Shown here one piece after another: positions 1 to 9,975 of a stretch of 64,000 bases of DNA; the first letter of the stretch is position 1; each line of letters opens with the position of its first letter. The position numbers and the translations under genes were made by a program. The stretch covers positions 248,001 to 312,000 of the forward strand of contig NZ_VIGC02000002.1 in the NCBI RefSeq assembly GCF_006569185.2, given 5' to 3'. The DNA comes from Litorilinea aerophila (GTDB lineage Bacteria > Chloroflexota > Anaerolineae > Caldilineales > Caldilineaceae). The notes beneath the pieces are model-generated. The model ran no database searches and was not told the origin of the DNA. It saw nothing but the letters and a program-made list of their open reading frames with translations.

Positions 1-63
1 CATGGCAGTCGCATGGGGTCAGTGTAGCAAAATCCGTACCGATTTGTCGAACTGATTCTTTGA

Positions 64-1866
64 CTACTCCCGGGCCCAGAATTCCCGCAGGACATGGGCG
101 GCCAATTTGGGCTGGCGGCTGCGGGTGAAGATCCCCTTGTGGTTGACGCCATCCACCCGCATGATGCTCTGCACCGCGGCAAAGTCGGCAAAGTTCCAGA
201 CCTGCATGCCGGCCACGAAGTCCCGCTCCGCGGCCACCTCCAGGTACATGCGGATCAGTTCGGCCTGGTACTCTTCGGTCCACATGAGGGGCGGATGGCC
301 ATGGTGGCCGGCCAGGGTATCGGCGCCGAACTCGGTGAGAATGATGGGCCGCCGCCACTGGGTCCAAACTTCGTCCAACTCCTGGGCCAGGCTGTCCCGG
401 GCCTTGTCCAACTCGCCGCCGTACCTGTACCACCCCCAGTAGCGGTTCATGGCAATCACGTCGCACTGCTCCATCCAGGAGCGGGGGCCGCCCATGATGG
501 TGGCGATGGTCACCGGCCGGGTGGGGTCCAGCGCCCGGGCCCGGGCCAACAAGGTCTCCAGGAACTCCTTGCCCGCCCCTTCAGCCGGATCGGGCGTGTT
601 CTGCTCCAGGGCGGCCAGGCCAAAGCGGGCGGGCATGGGCTCGTTGGCCACACACCACATCACCACCGACGGGTGGTTCTTGTCCCGGGCAATCAGCTCC
701 TGGAGCTGTTGCAGGCAGACCTGCAGCCGCACGGGGATGTTCTCGGCATCGCCAAACTGGAGGCTGACGGCCGGCGTTTCGTCGATGATCAGGAAGCCTT
801 CCCGGTCGGCCAGCTGCATCTCCTCCTCGCTGTAGGGATAGTGGGAGGTACGATAGCTGTTGGCGCCCACCCAGCGCATCAGGTGGTAGTCCTTCACCAG
901 CAGCGGCAGGTTCAACCCTTTGCCGCTGGCGTAGAAATCCTCATGGCGGCCGAAACCGTTGAGCGTCACCGGCTGACCGTTCAACAGGATCTGCCCGTCC
1001 TGCACCGCGATGGTGCGGATGCCCACGGGCAGGGAATAACGATCCGCCACGCGCCCATCCGCCCCCTCCGCGGCCACGTCCACCGTCAACTGGTACAGGT
1101 AAGGATCCCGGTCGGACCAGAAGCGGGCCTGGGGAACCTCCAGCGTCGCCTGGGCCACGCCTTCCACAAAGGACAGGCTCGCCTGGATCTCCCTTTCTGC
1201 GCCCCCGGCTTCTCCCCGAAGGCGCAGAGTCCCCTGGGCCGGGTCGGGCCGATTCAGCTGGACCGTCACCTGGACCTGGCCGTCCGTGCCCTGGATGTGG
1301 GTCGTCACGGTAATATCCTGGATGTGGATGGAAGGCACCGTGTAGAGCCACACCGGGCGATGGAGGCCGGCAAAGGGATAGAAGTCGAAGGTGGTCCGGG
1401 GAGTCCCGGCAAAGAGGCCCATCATGGACGGCATGTTGCCCGAGGGCACCCGGGTTGGCATCAGGCGGTTCTCCACCGCGATGGCCACCACCGCCTCTTC
1501 GCCCCAGCGCAGGTGGTCGGTGATGTCGAAGGCGAAGGGCAGATGGCCCCCTTCGTGGGTACCCACCTGGACGCCGTTGACGTAGACGGTGGCGTGATAG
1601 CAGGCGGAGCCCACCCGCAGGAAGACCCGCTGGCCCTGCCAGGCCGGCGGCACGTGGACCCGCCGCACATACCAGGCCAGATCCAGGTAGCCGAAAAGGT
1701 CGCTGTACTGTTCGTTCCAACTGCCCGGCACTGCGATGGGCCGGGATTGGGGCAGTCCCAGGGGCCACCCTTGGGCCTCGCCCACCTCCTCAGGATCGGT
1801 CTGGAAATCCCAGATGCCGGAGAGATCCATCTTGTTGCGGATTTGATTTTGGATGGGATACAACAT
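64..1866 (-). CDS. uidA: beta-glucuronidase, glycoside hydrolase family 2
   Basis: Hydrolyses beta-D-glucuronides to free glucuronate. The 600-residue product matches the usual length of about 603 and has the GH2 order: jelly-roll sugar-binding domain (about 15-180), immunoglobulin-like domain (about 185-275) and TIM barrel. The acid/base glutamate lies in VVMWCVANEP near residue 410 and the nucleophile in ILTEFGADTLAG near 505. The NRYWGWY motif and an Asn-x-Lys near the C-terminus (VNHKGIFTR) match the residues that bind the glucuronate carboxylate in the Escherichia coli enzyme, which argues for glucuronidase rather than galactosidase. The ATG at 1866 is chosen because AGGAG lies 7 nt upstream and the protein then begins MLYPIQN, like other UidA. 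There is no signal peptide, so it is cytoplasmic. Confidence 0.93.
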   Translation of the reverse strand: MLYPIQNQIRNKMDLSGIWDFQTDPEEVGEAQGWPLGLPQSRPIAVPGSWNEQYSDLFGYLDLAWYVRRVHVPPAWQGQRVFLRVGSACYHATVYVNGVQVGTHEGGHLPFAFDITDHLRWGEEAVVAIAVENRLMPTRVPSGNMPSMMGLFAGTPRTTFDFYPFAGLHRPVWLYTVPSIHIQDITVTTHIQGTDGQVQVTVQLNRPDPAQGTLRLRGEAGGAEREIQASLSFVEGVAQATLEVPQARFWSDRDPYLYQLTVDVAAEGADGRVADRYSLPVGIRTIAVQDGQILLNGQPVTLNGFGRHEDFYASGKGLNLPLLVKDYHLMRWVGANSYRTSHYPYSEEEMQLADREGFLIIDETPAVSLQFGDAENIPVRLQVCLQQLQELIARDKNHPSVVMWCVANEPMPARFGLAALEQNTPDPAEGAGKEFLETLLARARALDPTRPVTIATIMGGPRSWMEQCDVIAMNRYWGWYRYGGELDKARDSLAQELDEVWTQWRRPIILTEFGADTLAGHHGHPPLMWTEEYQAELIRMYLEVAAERDFVAGMQVWNFADFAAVQSIMRVDGVNHKGIFTRSRQPKLAAHVLREFWARE

Positions 1867-1915
1867 GGACAGACTCCTGTCTATCATTTCTCTGATGAAA
1901 AATCCGCATGAGCCG

Positions 1916-1938
1916 TAGGTCACGCATCCCTGCGTGGC
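1916..1938. repeat. dispersed palindromic element (CACGCAGGGATGCGTGACCTAC family)
   Basis: The gap 1867-2200 has no gene. Read on the minus strand, 1916-1937 is identical over 22 nt to 28733-28754. The core CACGCA-GGGA-TGCGTG forms a short hairpin. A shorter relative lies at 2678-2720. Confidence 0.7.
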
Positions 1939-2017
1939 ATGGGTTCCCATCACGTTGGGTGCGGATGCCCGGCCAGGAGACCGGACCTACCAATCCGTGT
2001 CCATCCGTGTTCCCTTT

Positions 2018-2070
2018 TTTTCAGGGCAGGATGCTCCCTCCGCCAATGGCCAGCCATTGCGATGCGGAGT
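2018..2070. repeat. dispersed intergenic repeat, copy 1
   Basis: Starts with a T-run followed by TCAGGGCAGGATGCTC and continues with CCAGCCAT. The stretch 13856-13906 aligns with it at roughly three quarters identity (TCAGGACAGGATGCTC, then GCAGCCAT). Function unknown; both copies are intergenic. Confidence 0.5.
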
Positions 2071-2201
2071 CGGCATCTGAGAATGTCGACCCAGACTGGC
2101 TCGGTTCTCTGAGCCCCAGGCCCATTCTACCACAGCCGATGGTCGAAAGGCATCGACCGATCACCCACTGGCCTTTTGGCTGTCAACGGGTGGAAACGGA
2201 G

Positions 2202-2242
2202 AAAAAAAACGGTACGAGGCCCTTCAAAAAGGGCCTCGTACC
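2202..2242 (-). terminator. Rho-independent terminator of the molybdoenzyme operon
   Basis: A perfect 14-bp stem (2211-2224 with 2229-2242, loop CAAA) is followed on the minus strand by a run of eight T (2202-2209). It lies 32 nt beyond the cytochrome c stop codon. Confidence 0.92.
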
Positions 2243-2273
2243 GCCCGTCCTATGGGACTACCCCAGCCGGCCG

Positions 2274-2657
2274 TTATTGGGCCTGGACGTCCATGCTCTG
2301 GGCCTGGAGATAGAGCAAAATGGCCTCGATCTCTGAATCCGAGAGGTGGAAGTTGGGCATGGCCGTGTTGGGGCGGACGGCCTTGGGGTTGCGCAGCCAG
2401 AGGCGCAGGGTCACCAGGGCCGGGTCGTCCTCCCGGTGGTGAAGCACCACCGGATCCAGGGCAGGCGCCTTCAGCGCGCCCACCCCGCCGATGCGGTGGC
2501 AATCCCGGCAGCCGTATTCCTCCACCAGCCGGGCGCCCACCTCCGGCGTCATCGCCACCTGTTTGGTGAAGTTGAGCCAGAAGCGTGGCGGATGGAGGGC
2601 CAACCAGACGATCAGGGCGAGGACCACCAGCCCTGCGGGAACCACATAGGAGCGCAT
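2274..2657 (-). CDS. membrane-anchored monoheme cytochrome c
   Basis: A 127-residue class I-type cytochrome c. Residues 5-21 are one hydrophobic segment that anchors the protein or acts as an uncleaved signal. The heme-binding motif CRDCH is at 50-54 and a probable distal Met ligand lies in NTAMPNF near residue 100. The ATG at 2657 is preceded by GGGAGGAAATCCC, a strong ribosome-binding site. It is the last gene of the operon encoding the Fe-S, NrfD and molybdopterin subunits and is followed by a terminator, so it probably carries electrons to or from that enzyme on the outer face of the membrane. Its presence is unusual for a tetrathionate-reductase operon, where quinol normally supplies electrons through the NrfD subunit. 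The exact redox partner is unknown. Confidence 0.88.
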   Translation of the reverse strand: MRSYVVPAGLVVLALIVWLALHPPRFWLNFTKQVAMTPEVGARLVEEYGCRDCHRIGGVGALKAPALDPVVLHHREDDPALVTLRLWLRNPKAVRPNTAMPNFHLSDSEIEAILLYLQAQSMDVQAQ

Positions 2658-2677
2658 GGGATTTCCTCCCAGAGGGC

Positions 2678-2720
2678 GGGATGCGTAACCCAGGCCCGGT
2701 GCAGGCGGGTTACGCATCCC
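2678..2720. repeat. hairpin between molybdoenzyme and cytochrome c genes
   Basis: GGGATGCGTAACCC (2678-2691) and its exact reverse complement (2707-2720) form a 14-bp stem with a 15-nt loop. It sits just upstream of the cytochrome c ribosome-binding site, so it could affect RNA stability or translation. The arm resembles the GGGATGCGTGACCTAC element seen elsewhere in the window. Confidence 0.75.
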
Positions 2721-2731
2721 ACCGAGACGTC

Positions 2732-5700
2732 TCACACCTTCTGCACCCGCACCCGGGTGTCGTAGAAGCTGGCACTGCCGCCAATGGGATCGGTGAGACA
2801 CACATCGTTCAGCACCGGATCCACGCGCATGGAGGGATTCGGTACCGTGCCGCTGGCCCGTCGCGGGTCACCCGGAATCACCTCTCCGTCTATCTCCACA
2901 TCATTGGAGCCATAGGCCCAATGGCCATAACTCCAGGAGATGGCTATCGTGCCCGGCCGCATCCCTTCCACTGTCCGGACCTTTGCTTTGACCTCGTAGG
3001 TGCGGCCGTCACCCAGGTCAAAACGGGCGTCCGGCAAGCTGGCCGAGACAATACGGACCATATCGCCGTCTTTCAGGCCTCGGGCCTCGGCATCCCGCCG
3101 GTTCATGTAGACGTAATTTTCGGGCAGGACGGCGTACTGAATCCAGTACGCGCCGTGGGTACGGCTCTGTCCGCCTACGATTTCCTTGTAAGTAATCAGA
3201 GTCAGGTCGTAGTCGGGACCATCATCCACCACGTTGCCGGCCGCATCCTTGACGGGTTCCACCACAGGCAGTCCACTGAAGCGTTCGCCGGTCATCGAAT
3301 GGTATCCCTTGGCCACCTTCTCCACGTACAGGTTCCATTGGCCCTTCCACTGGTGGGCCAGCTTATTCCCCTGGTACGCCTTGGTCGCGGGTTCGTAGCG
3401 TCCTCCCCGATTCAGCAGGTAGACCACGCTGGGCCACAGCTCTTCCGGGATAGCCTGCTTCCACTTTTCCTCGTCGAAAACAGACTTAGGCAAGTGTCGC
3501 CGGGCCTCTCGGAAGATGCGCATCTCTTCCTCGTCTGCGGCCGGCAACTTTTCGGAGCCATCCTCCTGGTCGCCGAAGGCCAGGTTGGCGCACATGGCCA
3601 GGTAGTAGTCCTCCAGTCGGTTAAAGTCATAACCCGGCCCCAGGGCATCTTTACCGAAGCCGGCCAGGCCCAGCTTCTTGCCCACGGCGATGAGAAAAGC
3701 CTCCATGCTGATAGGCATCTCCTCCCCATCCACCACCACTGTCTCCGTCAGAGGTGCGATGAGGGGTTGGCGCACCTTGCTTACCTTGGTGACGATGGCA
3801 GGGGTGATGTGCGGGGTACCCCAACGTTCCAGGTAGGTGAGATCCGGCAGGATGTAGTCGGCATACATGCTAGTCTCACCGATGACCACATCACAGGAGA
3901 TGACCAACGGAATCTTTGTCGGATCCCGCAACATCTCGATCTGGGCATGGCCGGCAGGAGAGGCCAGGATCGGCGTTCCCTTGATGATAAAGAGGGCCTT
4001 GATTGGATACGGATAACCGGCTGCAGCGCTGGGAATGATGTTCTGGTACAGCTCATAGGTGAAGGGGTACCAGGGCCGTTTGGCCGGATATCCCTCAAAC
4101 AGAGTAGTTTGTTCGTAGGCAGTTCCCTCCCGGTTTACATGGATTCCAAATTTGGTCAGTCCCCCAGGTGCGTTCACAATCACCGCCTTGGGAAAGGGTG
4201 CCCCTGGCTTGGAGCCGTCCTCGTGCCAGTGGCCACCGCCGGTGGTCAGCCCCCCCTTCCAGTCGGCGTTGCCGATGAGCACATTGAGGGTGATGATGGC
4301 CTGGCCGTTGTAGTAACCGTTGGTGTGCTGGACTGGACCTCGATAGAATTCGGCTGCGGCCCGCTTGCCATGACTGGTGAACTCCTGGGCCAGCTCCACA
4401 ATATTTTTAAGCGGTACGCCACTCCACTCTGCGTACTCCTCCAGGGTCATCTCCTGAGCGCGCTCCTTGAGAAGCTGCATGACCGACTTCACCGGGATGC
4501 CGTTGACCACGCTATCGACAAAGAGATCGGCCTGCATGGCTTCGGTGGAAAGAGTGGGCGTCCCGTCCACCATCACCACCCGGGCGCCGCCCTCCGGGGA
4601 CTCCAGGCCGGCGTCCTCGGGCTTGAGGAAGACCATCTCGTCCGTGCGCACCAGATGGGTGGCGTCCGTGAAGTTCGTCTCGTCGATGGCGTTGGCCGCC
4701 TCTTTGTTGGGGGCCCGCAGATAAGCTTCGTCATAGCGGCCATTTTCGATAATCCAGCGGATCATACCCATGGCCAGGGCGCCATCGGCTCCCGGCTTGA
4801 TGGGGATCCAGCGCCAGGCCTTGGCGGCCGTCTTGCTCAGCCGTGGGTCGACGACTGCGTACTTGAAGTTGCGCCGTACCAGGCTGTCCGTCACCATTTC
4901 GGTCATAGGCGTGGGGCCGAAATTGGCCTCGAAGGCACCCGTGCCGAAGAAGATGACGAACTCGCTGTGCTGGAAGTCCGGCTTCATGTGGGTCTTGCCG
5001 GACATCATCTCGTACGCGATGTGGTGGCTCTGCTCACAGATGGTGGTGTGCAAGTAGAAGTTCACCGAGCCGAAGCCATCGTAGGTGAAGCGTTTGCCCA
5101 GTTCCTTGCGGCCGTGTTCCATACGGCCTCCCATAAAGACGAACTGGTTGTTCACCGGCCCCAGGTCCGGATGGTCCGGGTCGATGAGCAGGTCCAGATG
5201 ATCCGCGTGCTTCTGCTTAAATGCCTCGACGGTCATGTCACCGGCGGCTACGGCAGCGGCGTCCGCCGCCAGCACTTTGGACAGATCTGGGTCCCGCAGT
5301 TTATAGATATCTTTCAAGCCTTCCACCGGGCCTTCGCCAAAGAGGTCACCGCCGTTCACCACCTCGTCAATAAACTGTTCCCACTCGATGGCCTGCCACT
5401 TGTTTTCGCCCCGTTTGCCGGCCCGTTTCAACACCTTGCGTACCCGGTAGGGATCATAGGCCACCTGTACGCCGACCTGACCCTTGGGGCAGATCTTGGC
5501 ATCGACGCGGGCGGCATCCGCCAACGGAGCCGCCTCGGGCAGGTGAGGCAGCAAGTTCATGGGACTATAGGGATTGCCGTCCACCTTGACCAGTAGACCA
5601 TCTTGTATTTTGGCTTTGATGTTGCAGGCCGTATGGCAATTCAGACAAACACTGTACAGGATATTTTCCGGCTTGTTCAGCGGATAAGCGGAGCCCAATG

Positions 5701-5929
5701 CCTGCTGAGCCTGGGCCACAGCCGGGACAATGCGCCCGGTCAGGCCGTCCACCACCCAGGGGGCATGGCCGGCCACCAGGGCAAGCCCGCCCAGCAGGGC
5801 CGTGGTCTTGAGGAAGGCCCGCCGCGAGAGGGTGGGAGTTGTTTCCATTTTCAGGCCTGTGTCCGATGAAACTGTATCCGAAAGGGTTTCAAGGCGTTGA
5901 GCCTGGGTAGGCGAGAGTCGCTCTTTCAT
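2732..5929 (-). CDS. Tat-exported molybdopterin oxidoreductase, TtrA (tetrathionate reductase)-like catalytic subunit
   Basis: Catalytic subunit of the DMSO-reductase family, 1065 residues (Salmonella TtrA is about 1020). A twin-arginine signal SRRAFLK lies at 35-41 with a hydrophobic stretch to about 54, so it acts outside the cytoplasmic membrane. An N-terminal [4Fe-4S] site is formed by C95, C98, C102 and C147 (VCLNCHTAC, then ICPKGQ); the 44-residue gap before the last cysteine is long for the superfamily and fits the TtrA group. The cysteine in TTICEQSHH (about residue 300) is the likely Mo ligand. The motif [16 protein letters not shown] and the block around [13 protein letters not shown] also fit TtrA. 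The start at 5929 has GGAGG 9 nt upstream, inside the end of the NrfD gene. Tetrathionate is the best guess for substrate; arsenate, thiosulfate or polysulfide cannot be excluded, nor can operation as an oxidase given the neighbouring cytochrome c. Confidence 0.85.
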   Translation of the reverse strand: MKERLSPTQAQRLETLSDTVSSDTGLKMETTPTLSRRAFLKTTALLGGLALVAGHAPWVVDGLTGRIVPAVAQAQQALGSAYPLNKPENILYSVCLNCHTACNIKAKIQDGLLVKVDGNPYSPMNLLPHLPEAAPLADAARVDAKICPKGQVGVQVAYDPYRVRKVLKRAGKRGENKWQAIEWEQFIDEVVNGGDLFGEGPVEGLKDIYKLRDPDLSKVLAADAAAVAAGDMTVEAFKQKHADHLDLLIDPDHPDLGPVNNQFVFMGGRMEHGRKELGKRFTYDGFGSVNFYLHTTICEQSHHIAYEMMSGKTHMKPDFQHSEFVIFFGTGAFEANFGPTPMTEMVTDSLVRRNFKYAVVDPRLSKTAAKAWRWIPIKPGADGALAMGMIRWIIENGRYDEAYLRAPNKEAANAIDETNFTDATHLVRTDEMVFLKPEDAGLESPEGGARVVMVDGTPTLSTEAMQADLFVDSVVNGIPVKSVMQLLKERAQEMTLEEYAEWSGVPLKNIVELAQEFTSHGKRAAAEFYRGPVQHTNGYYNGQAIITLNVLIGNADWKGGLTTGGGHWHEDGSKPGAPFPKAVIVNAPGGLTKFGIHVNREGTAYEQTTLFEGYPAKRPWYPFTYELYQNIIPSAAAGYPYPIKALFIIKGTPILASPAGHAQIEMLRDPTKIPLVISCDVVIGETSMYADYILPDLTYLERWGTPHITPAIVTKVSKVRQPLIAPLTETVVVDGEEMPISMEAFLIAVGKKLGLAGFGKDALGPGYDFNRLEDYYLAMCANLAFGDQEDGSEKLPAADEEEMRIFREARRHLPKSVFDEEKWKQAIPEELWPSVVYLLNRGGRYEPATKAYQGNKLAHQWKGQWNLYVEKVAKGYHSMTGERFSGLPVVEPVKDAAGNVVDDGPDYDLTLITYKEIVGGQSRTHGAYWIQYAVLPENYVYMNRRDAEARGLKDGDMVRIVSASLPDARFDLGDGRTYEVKAKVRTVEGMRPGTIAISWSYGHWAYGSNDVEIDGEVIPGDPRRASGTVPNPSMRVDPVLNDVCLTDPIGGSASFYDTRVRVQKV

Positions 5930-5930
5930 C

Positions 5931-7052
5931 TTACGCCACCTCCGATGTTGGAATGAGATGCAGCAGATGGCCGCCGATCAGGAAAATGAGCAGGGCCAGG
6001 GAGACGGTGCCTCCAAAGACCAGCCATTCTTCCAAAGTGGGAAAGTAGTGGAAAGATAGGCCCGGTCCGGTATAGGCGTGGGCCAGCCCTTCCAACTCTT
6101 CCTGGGCTAGGGCGGGCACCACCAAGTTGATCTTACTGGCCAGGCCCATGCTGCCGATGAGCAGGCCGGCCAGGGCTGTCACCCATGGCTGCTGGCGGCC
6201 CCAAAGCAACAACAGAGCGGGCACAAACACGCCCAATCCCAGATGAAGGCCCCAGAAGACCCACCAGAAGTCACCCGCCAGGATGGTCCGCAGGACCTCC
6301 GCCTTGGCCGGAATGGAGGCATAAAGGCCAGTGCTGAATTCCGCCCATTCGACCAACACCAGAATGGCCAACAGCCAGAGGAGGATAAGGCGGACCCGTC
6401 GGACCAGATCCCCGGTCAGCAGGCCACTGATGTAGCTGGCAGCGGCCACGAAGCCGACGCCGAACAGCGCTCCTTCCACCAGGAAGAGCACAGGCGTTAA
6501 CCCTGATTCCCACATGGGCCGGGCGCCCACTACCCCAAAGAGCGCTCCCTCTGCGCCGGCAAAGGCCAGGGCAAACAGAAAGACAAGCAGGGCGTATCGC
6601 TGCATCCAGAAAGGCACTTCCCCCTTACGGGTACTCCACAAACCCACCACCAACAAGACGCCATAAAGGGTGTAGAACCAGGCCATCCACCCCATGACCG
6701 AGGTCCAGGAGGTCTGTAACAATAACTTCCAGGCCCGGAAGGGATGGCCCAAATCCAGCCAGACGTTCAGCATTCCGGCCATGAAGGTGACCAGGGCCAC
6801 CAGCAGGGCCAGCCGGGCCACCGGATAATAGGCCTGCTGGCGGGCCATCAGCAGAACGGCGGCCACGGCCACAGCACCCGCCGACGCCCCGACCAGGGCA
6901 ATATAAGCCGCCACCCACAGTCCCCAAGGAACATAGGAGCCATAACTGGCCATTTGATGGCCCATGGTGAACCGCGCATAGAAGCCATACAGTCCGGCCA
7001 CCAACCCAAGGATGGCCAGCCCCCAAAGGAGCCATGACAGACGTTTTTGCAT
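5931..7052 (-). CDS. NrfD/PsrC-family membrane subunit (TtrC-like)
   Basis: Integral membrane subunit of 373 residues with about nine hydrophobic helices, the usual NrfD-family architecture. It anchors the catalytic and Fe-S subunits and exchanges electrons with the quinone pool. The sequence [13 protein letters not shown] near residues 100-112 contains the conserved GHP typical of the family. GGGGAGG lies 7 nt before the ATG. It sits between the Fe-S subunit gene (37 nt upstream) and the catalytic subunit gene, whose ribosome-binding site lies in the last codons of this gene, so the three are translationally linked. It has no heme-binding motif. Confidence 0.9.
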   Translation of the reverse strand: MQKRLSWLLWGLAILGLVAGLYGFYARFTMGHQMASYGSYVPWGLWVAAYIALVGASAGAVAVAAVLLMARQQAYYPVARLALLVALVTFMAGMLNVWLDLGHPFRAWKLLLQTSWTSVMGWMAWFYTLYGVLLVVGLWSTRKGEVPFWMQRYALLVFLFALAFAGAEGALFGVVGARPMWESGLTPVLFLVEGALFGVGFVAAASYISGLLTGDLVRRVRLILLWLLAILVLVEWAEFSTGLYASIPAKAEVLRTILAGDFWWVFWGLHLGLGVFVPALLLLWGRQQPWVTALAGLLIGSMGLASKINLVVPALAQEELEGLAHAYTGPGLSFHYFPTLEEWLVFGGTVSLALLIFLIGGHLLHLIPTSEVA

Positions 7053-7089
7053 CGGACAACCTCCCCTTCAAGCAAGATTGGCATCCATC

Positions 7090-7830
7090 TCAAACCAGAT
7101 AATAAACCCTCGGCTCCGTCCCCATCTCTTCCTTCAGGCGCACCACATTGGGGCGGGCGATGAGCTCGGCCACTACGCTCTCCGGATCGTTGGCATCGCC
7201 GAAGTAGTTGGCCACGCCGATACAGGTGGTGACACAGGCCGGCAACTCACCTTCTTCCAGCCGATGCAGGCAGAAGTGACATTTGCGCACGTTGCCCACG
7301 GGCGAGGCCTCCTCGCCGGGCTGGCGGGCCCACCCCTGGCCATACTCGAAGTTCTGCAACAGCTCGTAGGCCATCTGCTCCGGCGTCCCTTCGGTGTAGG
7401 TGCGCCCCGTGTCGAAGGTCCGGGCCGAATAGGGACAGGCGGTGACGCAGTAGCGGCAGCCGATGCACTGCTCGTAGTCGATGGTGACGATGCCGTCCGG
7501 CCGTTTCCACGTGGCGTTGACCGGGCAGACCGGGACACAGGGCGGGTTATCGCACTGCATGCAAGGCCGGGGCGTGAAGCGCCGGGTGACGTGGGGGTAG
7601 GTCCCGATCTCCTCTTCCAGCACCGGCCGATAGACCACGCCCGGCGGCAGCTTGTTCTCCGCCACACAGCTGATGGTGCAGGCGTGGCAACCCACACACT
7701 TGCGCAGGTCGATGACCATCACCCAACGCCGTTCAGACTCCGGCTTCTGCAGGGCCCGCCGGATATCCTCCTGCATCCGCATCAAGATGTTTTCCTGTTC
7801 AAGCAGTTCTGTTTCGAGCACTTCAGCCAT
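7090..7830 (-). CDS. four-cluster ferredoxin subunit (TtrB/PsrB/DmsB-like)
   Basis: Electron-transfer subunit linking the catalytic Mo site with the NrfD membrane subunit. The 246 residues carry four cysteine groups in the DmsB-type arrangement: [37 protein letters not shown] and [18 protein letters not shown], enough for four Fe-S clusters. There is no Tat signal, so it would be carried out with the Tat-bearing catalytic subunit, as in related complexes. A GTG at 7836 is in frame, but the ATG at 7830 is preferred because GAGGAGG lies 9 nt before it and only 3 nt before the GTG. It is the first gene of the operon; no convincing promoter was found in the 450-bp gap upstream. Confidence 0.9.
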   Translation of the reverse strand: MAEVLETELLEQENILMRMQEDIRRALQKPESERRWVMVIDLRKCVGCHACTISCVAENKLPPGVVYRPVLEEEIGTYPHVTRRFTPRPCMQCDNPPCVPVCPVNATWKRPDGIVTIDYEQCIGCRYCVTACPYSARTFDTGRTYTEGTPEQMAYELLQNFEYGQGWARQPGEEASPVGNVRKCHFCLHRLEEGELPACVTTCIGVANYFGDANDPESVVAELIARPNVVRLKEEMGTEPRVYYLV

Positions 7831-8042
7831 GAGCACCTACCTCCTCGCTTGGCAAGAAACAAGAAAAAAAGGAAATGCCGGATCCCTCCGACATCTCCTT
7901 TGCAAATCGGCAGGCGACGACGTTTCCCTCGTCACCCTATCGGTCCGCCCCCCATGGCCCGGACGGCTGTAGGTGGACGGACTCGGAGATGGGACTCGAT
8001 TCACGCCGGGCGGCAAGGCCAGGCCACGCCGCTGGCAACTGG

Positions 8043-8139
8043 TACAGTCTGGCGTAAATACCACGGCAGAAATTCCGGGTGCCCTCTGGGCGCATTCCCT
8101 CTGATGGAACCTATCGGCGAATTTCTGCCTGGATTCAAT
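8043..8139 (+). repeat. about 95-nt structured dispersed repeat, copy A
   Basis: Begins CAGTCTGGCGTAAATACCAC and ends near GCCTGGATT. GGCAGAAATTC (8065-8075) pairs exactly with GAATTTCTGCC (8119-8129), and an inner GCCCTCTGGGC hairpin lies between. Near-identical copies are at 14005-14100 and 56209-56301. It lies in the 448-bp gene-free gap 7831-8278, upstream of the molybdoenzyme operon and reversed relative to it. Confidence 0.85.
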
Positions 8140-8192
8140 TAGATTGTACCGGTGGGAGAAAGGTGCGGGTAGCGGGGAAAGCTTGACAGCCC

Positions 8193-8242
8193 GTCGGGGA
8201 ATGACAGACAGTTTTGGGGCGCCTGTCAGGGAGTTCCCCGAC
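8193..8242. repeat. nested inverted repeat downstream of response regulator
   Basis: GTCGGGGAA (8193-8201) pairs with TTCCCCGAC (8234-8242), and inside it TGACAG (8202-8207) pairs with CTGTCA (8223-8228). It lies 37 nt past the response-regulator stop on the minus strand and could end transcription, but no T-run follows. Confidence 0.5.
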
Positions 8243-8278
8243 AGGCCGACAGCCCACGGGAAAGGGCAGCCGAAAGGT

Positions 8279-8959
8279 TCACTGGTCCAACAGGCCCAGC
8301 TCCAGGGCCAGCCGGACCAGGCCCGCCCGGGTGTTGACCCCCAACTTCTGCATCAGGCGGGATTTGTACGTCTCCACCGTCTTCACGCTCAGGTGCAAAA
8401 GGTCGGCGATTTCGCTGTTACGATGGCCCAAGGCCACCAGCCGGAAGACCTCGGCCTCCCGCTCGCTCAAACTTCGGTAGCGGCGCTCATTCTCGTCCCG
8501 AGGGGGCGCCACAGCTTCCTCCCGCTCCTGGGGAGCACCCAACAGGGCCTGGGTGTGCTGGGGATGGAGGTAGACGCCGCCGCGATGGACGGCCCGGATG
8601 GCCGAGAGGAGTTCCTCGCCGGCGGCCTGCTTCAAGACATAGCCAGCCCCACCGGACGCCAACACCTGGCGCAGGTAGCCCACATCGTCGTGCATGGTGA
8701 GCACCAGCACCCGGGTCTGGGGTGCCTGCTGCCGCAACAGCGCCAGCGCCTCCAGGCCGTTGCACTGGGGCATGTTGATGTCCAGCAGCACCACGTCCGG
8801 ACGCAGGGCCGCGGCTTGACGGACGCAGGCCGCGCCATCGGCCGCCTCGCCGATGACCTCCATGTCCGGCTGGGCGTCCAGCAAGGCCCGCAGGCCTGCC
8901 CGTAACACCGAATGATCGTCTGCCAATAAAATGCGGATGGGTTTCGTCCCTTTGCCCAT
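8279..8959 (-). CDS. NarL/FixJ-family response regulator
   Basis: A 226-residue DNA-binding response regulator. The receiver domain (8-125) has the acidic pair D14/D15, phosphoacceptor D60 in [10 protein letters not shown], a switch Thr in VLTMHD and a Lys in YVLKQA. The LuxR-type helix-turn-helix (about 160-222) has [25 protein letters not shown] and [15 protein letters not shown]. Its partner is probably the HisKA_3-type histidine kinase at 11258-12739, because NarL-type regulators pair with that kinase class. With the PhnD-like lipoprotein this would make a TtrS/TtrR-like sensor for the molybdoenzyme operon. The start at 8959 has no Shine-Dalgarno sequence but lies 6 nt after a -10 box, suggesting a leaderless message. 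Confidence 0.9.
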   Translation of the reverse strand: MGKGTKPIRILLADDHSVLRAGLRALLDAQPDMEVIGEAADGAACVRQAAALRPDVVLLDINMPQCNGLEALALLRQQAPQTRVLVLTMHDDVGYLRQVLASGGAGYVLKQAAGEELLSAIRAVHRGGVYLHPQHTQALLGAPQEREEAVAPPRDENERRYRSLSEREAEVFRLVALGHRNSEIADLLHLSVKTVETYKSRLMQKLGVNTRAGLVRLALELGLLDQ

Positions 8960-8965
8960 ACATCT

Positions 8966-8995
8966 ACCATACATCAACGGCTGGCCGCCTGGCAA
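8966..8995 (-). promoter_or_regulatory. promoter of response regulator gene
   Basis: On the minus strand TTGCCA (8990-8995), an 18-nt spacer and TATGGT (8966-8971). The ATG follows 6 nt later, so transcription would begin at or next to the start codon. Confidence 0.6.
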
Positions 8996-9012
8996 GCTTT
9001 TGTGCGCCCGAT

Positions 9013-9041
9013 TTGCCGCCCGCCCAGAGCCGGGATATGAT
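9013..9041 (+). promoter_or_regulatory. promoter of Crp-family gene
   Basis: TTGCCG (9013-9018), 17-nt spacer, TATGAT (9036-9041), with the ATG at 9048 only 6 nt downstream. It is divergent to the response-regulator promoter; the two -35 boxes are 17 bp apart, so one regulator site could control both. Confidence 0.65.
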
Positions 9042-9047
9042 GGAGAT

Positions 9048-9782
9048 ATGGCCGAACACGAGTCCCACCAGTCCAACGACAGTCCTTTGCTGGAAACGGT
9101 CTCCCTTTTCCAGGGGCTGGCCCCTGCCGAGCGCCAGGAAGTCTATCAGGCGGCCCACCACCGCGCGGTGGAGAAGGGCGAACTCTTCTTCGTGCAGGGG
9201 GAAGAGGCCCACACCCTCTACGTGCTGACCCAGGGGCGGGTGCGCCTGAACCAGCTCTCGCCCGAGGGCGAACAGGTACTGCTCCGGGTGATCGTGCCCG
9301 GTCAGCTTTTCGGTGGGGTGGCCGTATTGAGCGGCACCGCCTATCCCGCCGCGGCGGAAGCTGTGGTCCCATCCGAAGCGTTGGGCTGGGACGGCGAAAC
9401 CATGGCCCGGCTGATGGAGCGCTATCCCGCCATTGCCCGCAACGCCCTGCGGCTGCTGGCAGAGCGCATCCAGGAATTGCAGGAGCGCTACCGGGAGCTG
9501 GCCACCGAACGGGTGGAGCGGCGGGTGGCCAGCGCGGTGCTGCGCCTGGCCCGCCAGACGGGCCGCAAGGTGGAAGGGGGCATCCTGATCGACTTCCCCC
9601 TCTCCCGGGAGGACCTGGCCGCCATGACCGGCACCACCCTCTACACCGTCAGCCGCATCCTCAAACGGTGGGAAAAAGAAGGGCTGGTGGAAGCCGGCCG
9701 CCAGCGTCTCCTCATCCGCTCTCCCCATGGCCTGGTGGCCCTGGCCGAGGATCTGCCGCCTGCCCTGGAGGCTCCCTCTTGA
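9048..9782 (+). CDS. Crp/Fnr-family transcription regulator
   Basis: A 244-residue regulator with a cyclic-nucleotide-binding-type beta-roll (about 20-135, including [24 protein letters not shown]), a long dimer helix and a winged helix-turn-helix (about 160-235, with [24 protein letters not shown]). It has no cysteines, so it cannot carry an FNR-type Fe-S cluster; cAMP, another nucleotide or heme could be the ligand. It is divergent from the response regulator and next to Fe-S/redox genes, which suggests control of respiratory genes. The ATG at 9048 is chosen because the preceding in-frame codons overlap the promoter. Confidence 0.9.
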   Translation: MAEHESHQSNDSPLLETVSLFQGLAPAERQEVYQAAHHRAVEKGELFFVQGEEAHTLYVLTQGRVRLNQLSPEGEQVLLRVIVPGQLFGGVAVLSGTAYPAAAEAVVPSEALGWDGETMARLMERYPAIARNALRLLAERIQELQERYRELATERVERRVASAVLRLARQTGRKVEGGILIDFPLSREDLAAMTGTTLYTVSRILKRWEKEGLVEAGRQRLLIRSPHGLVALAEDLPPALEAPS

Positions 9783-9854
9783 CAGCCCCAACCGCCCCAT
9801 CCGAAGAAGCAGCGCGAACGTCTCTCAGGACCTGACAAGCTCCCTCCGCCCCAA

Positions 9855-9880
9855 CCCATCTCCCCAGCTGGGGAGATGGG
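9855..9880. repeat. 26-bp perfect palindrome
   Basis: CCCATCTCCCCAG (9855-9867) is followed directly by its exact reverse complement (9868-9880). It lies between the Crp-family gene and the DUF1858 gene and could act as a weak bidirectional terminator or a mobile palindromic repeat. No T-run follows. Confidence 0.75.
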
Positions 9881-9975
9881 GGCGATACCGTGACGAACCT
9901 TTTCCCCGTGGATTTGCGCTCGCGCAAAGACAGATCTCCCCTCCTCCACTATCTTGAACCGCGGAGGAGGTAAAT

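Noticed and set aside
94-1911. Long open frame on the plus strand opposite uidA
   Set aside because: Antisense to a well-supported gene; such frames are common in high-GC DNA and this one has no recognisable domain or ribosome-binding site.
2585-5596. 1003-codon plus-strand frame opposite the molybdoenzyme gene
   Set aside because: It mirrors the codon bias of the real gene, is His/Gln/Gly-rich and shows no motif.
2274-7830. Alternative complex III
   Set aside because: Alternative complex III has a fused Mo-like/Fe-S ActB, two NrfD-like subunits and a multiheme ActA; here a single NrfD, a separate four-cluster ferredoxin and an intact Tat-exported Mo subunit fit the Ttr/Psr type.
9048-9782. 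FNR-type oxygen sensor
   Set aside because: The protein has no cysteines, so it cannot hold an Fe-S cluster.
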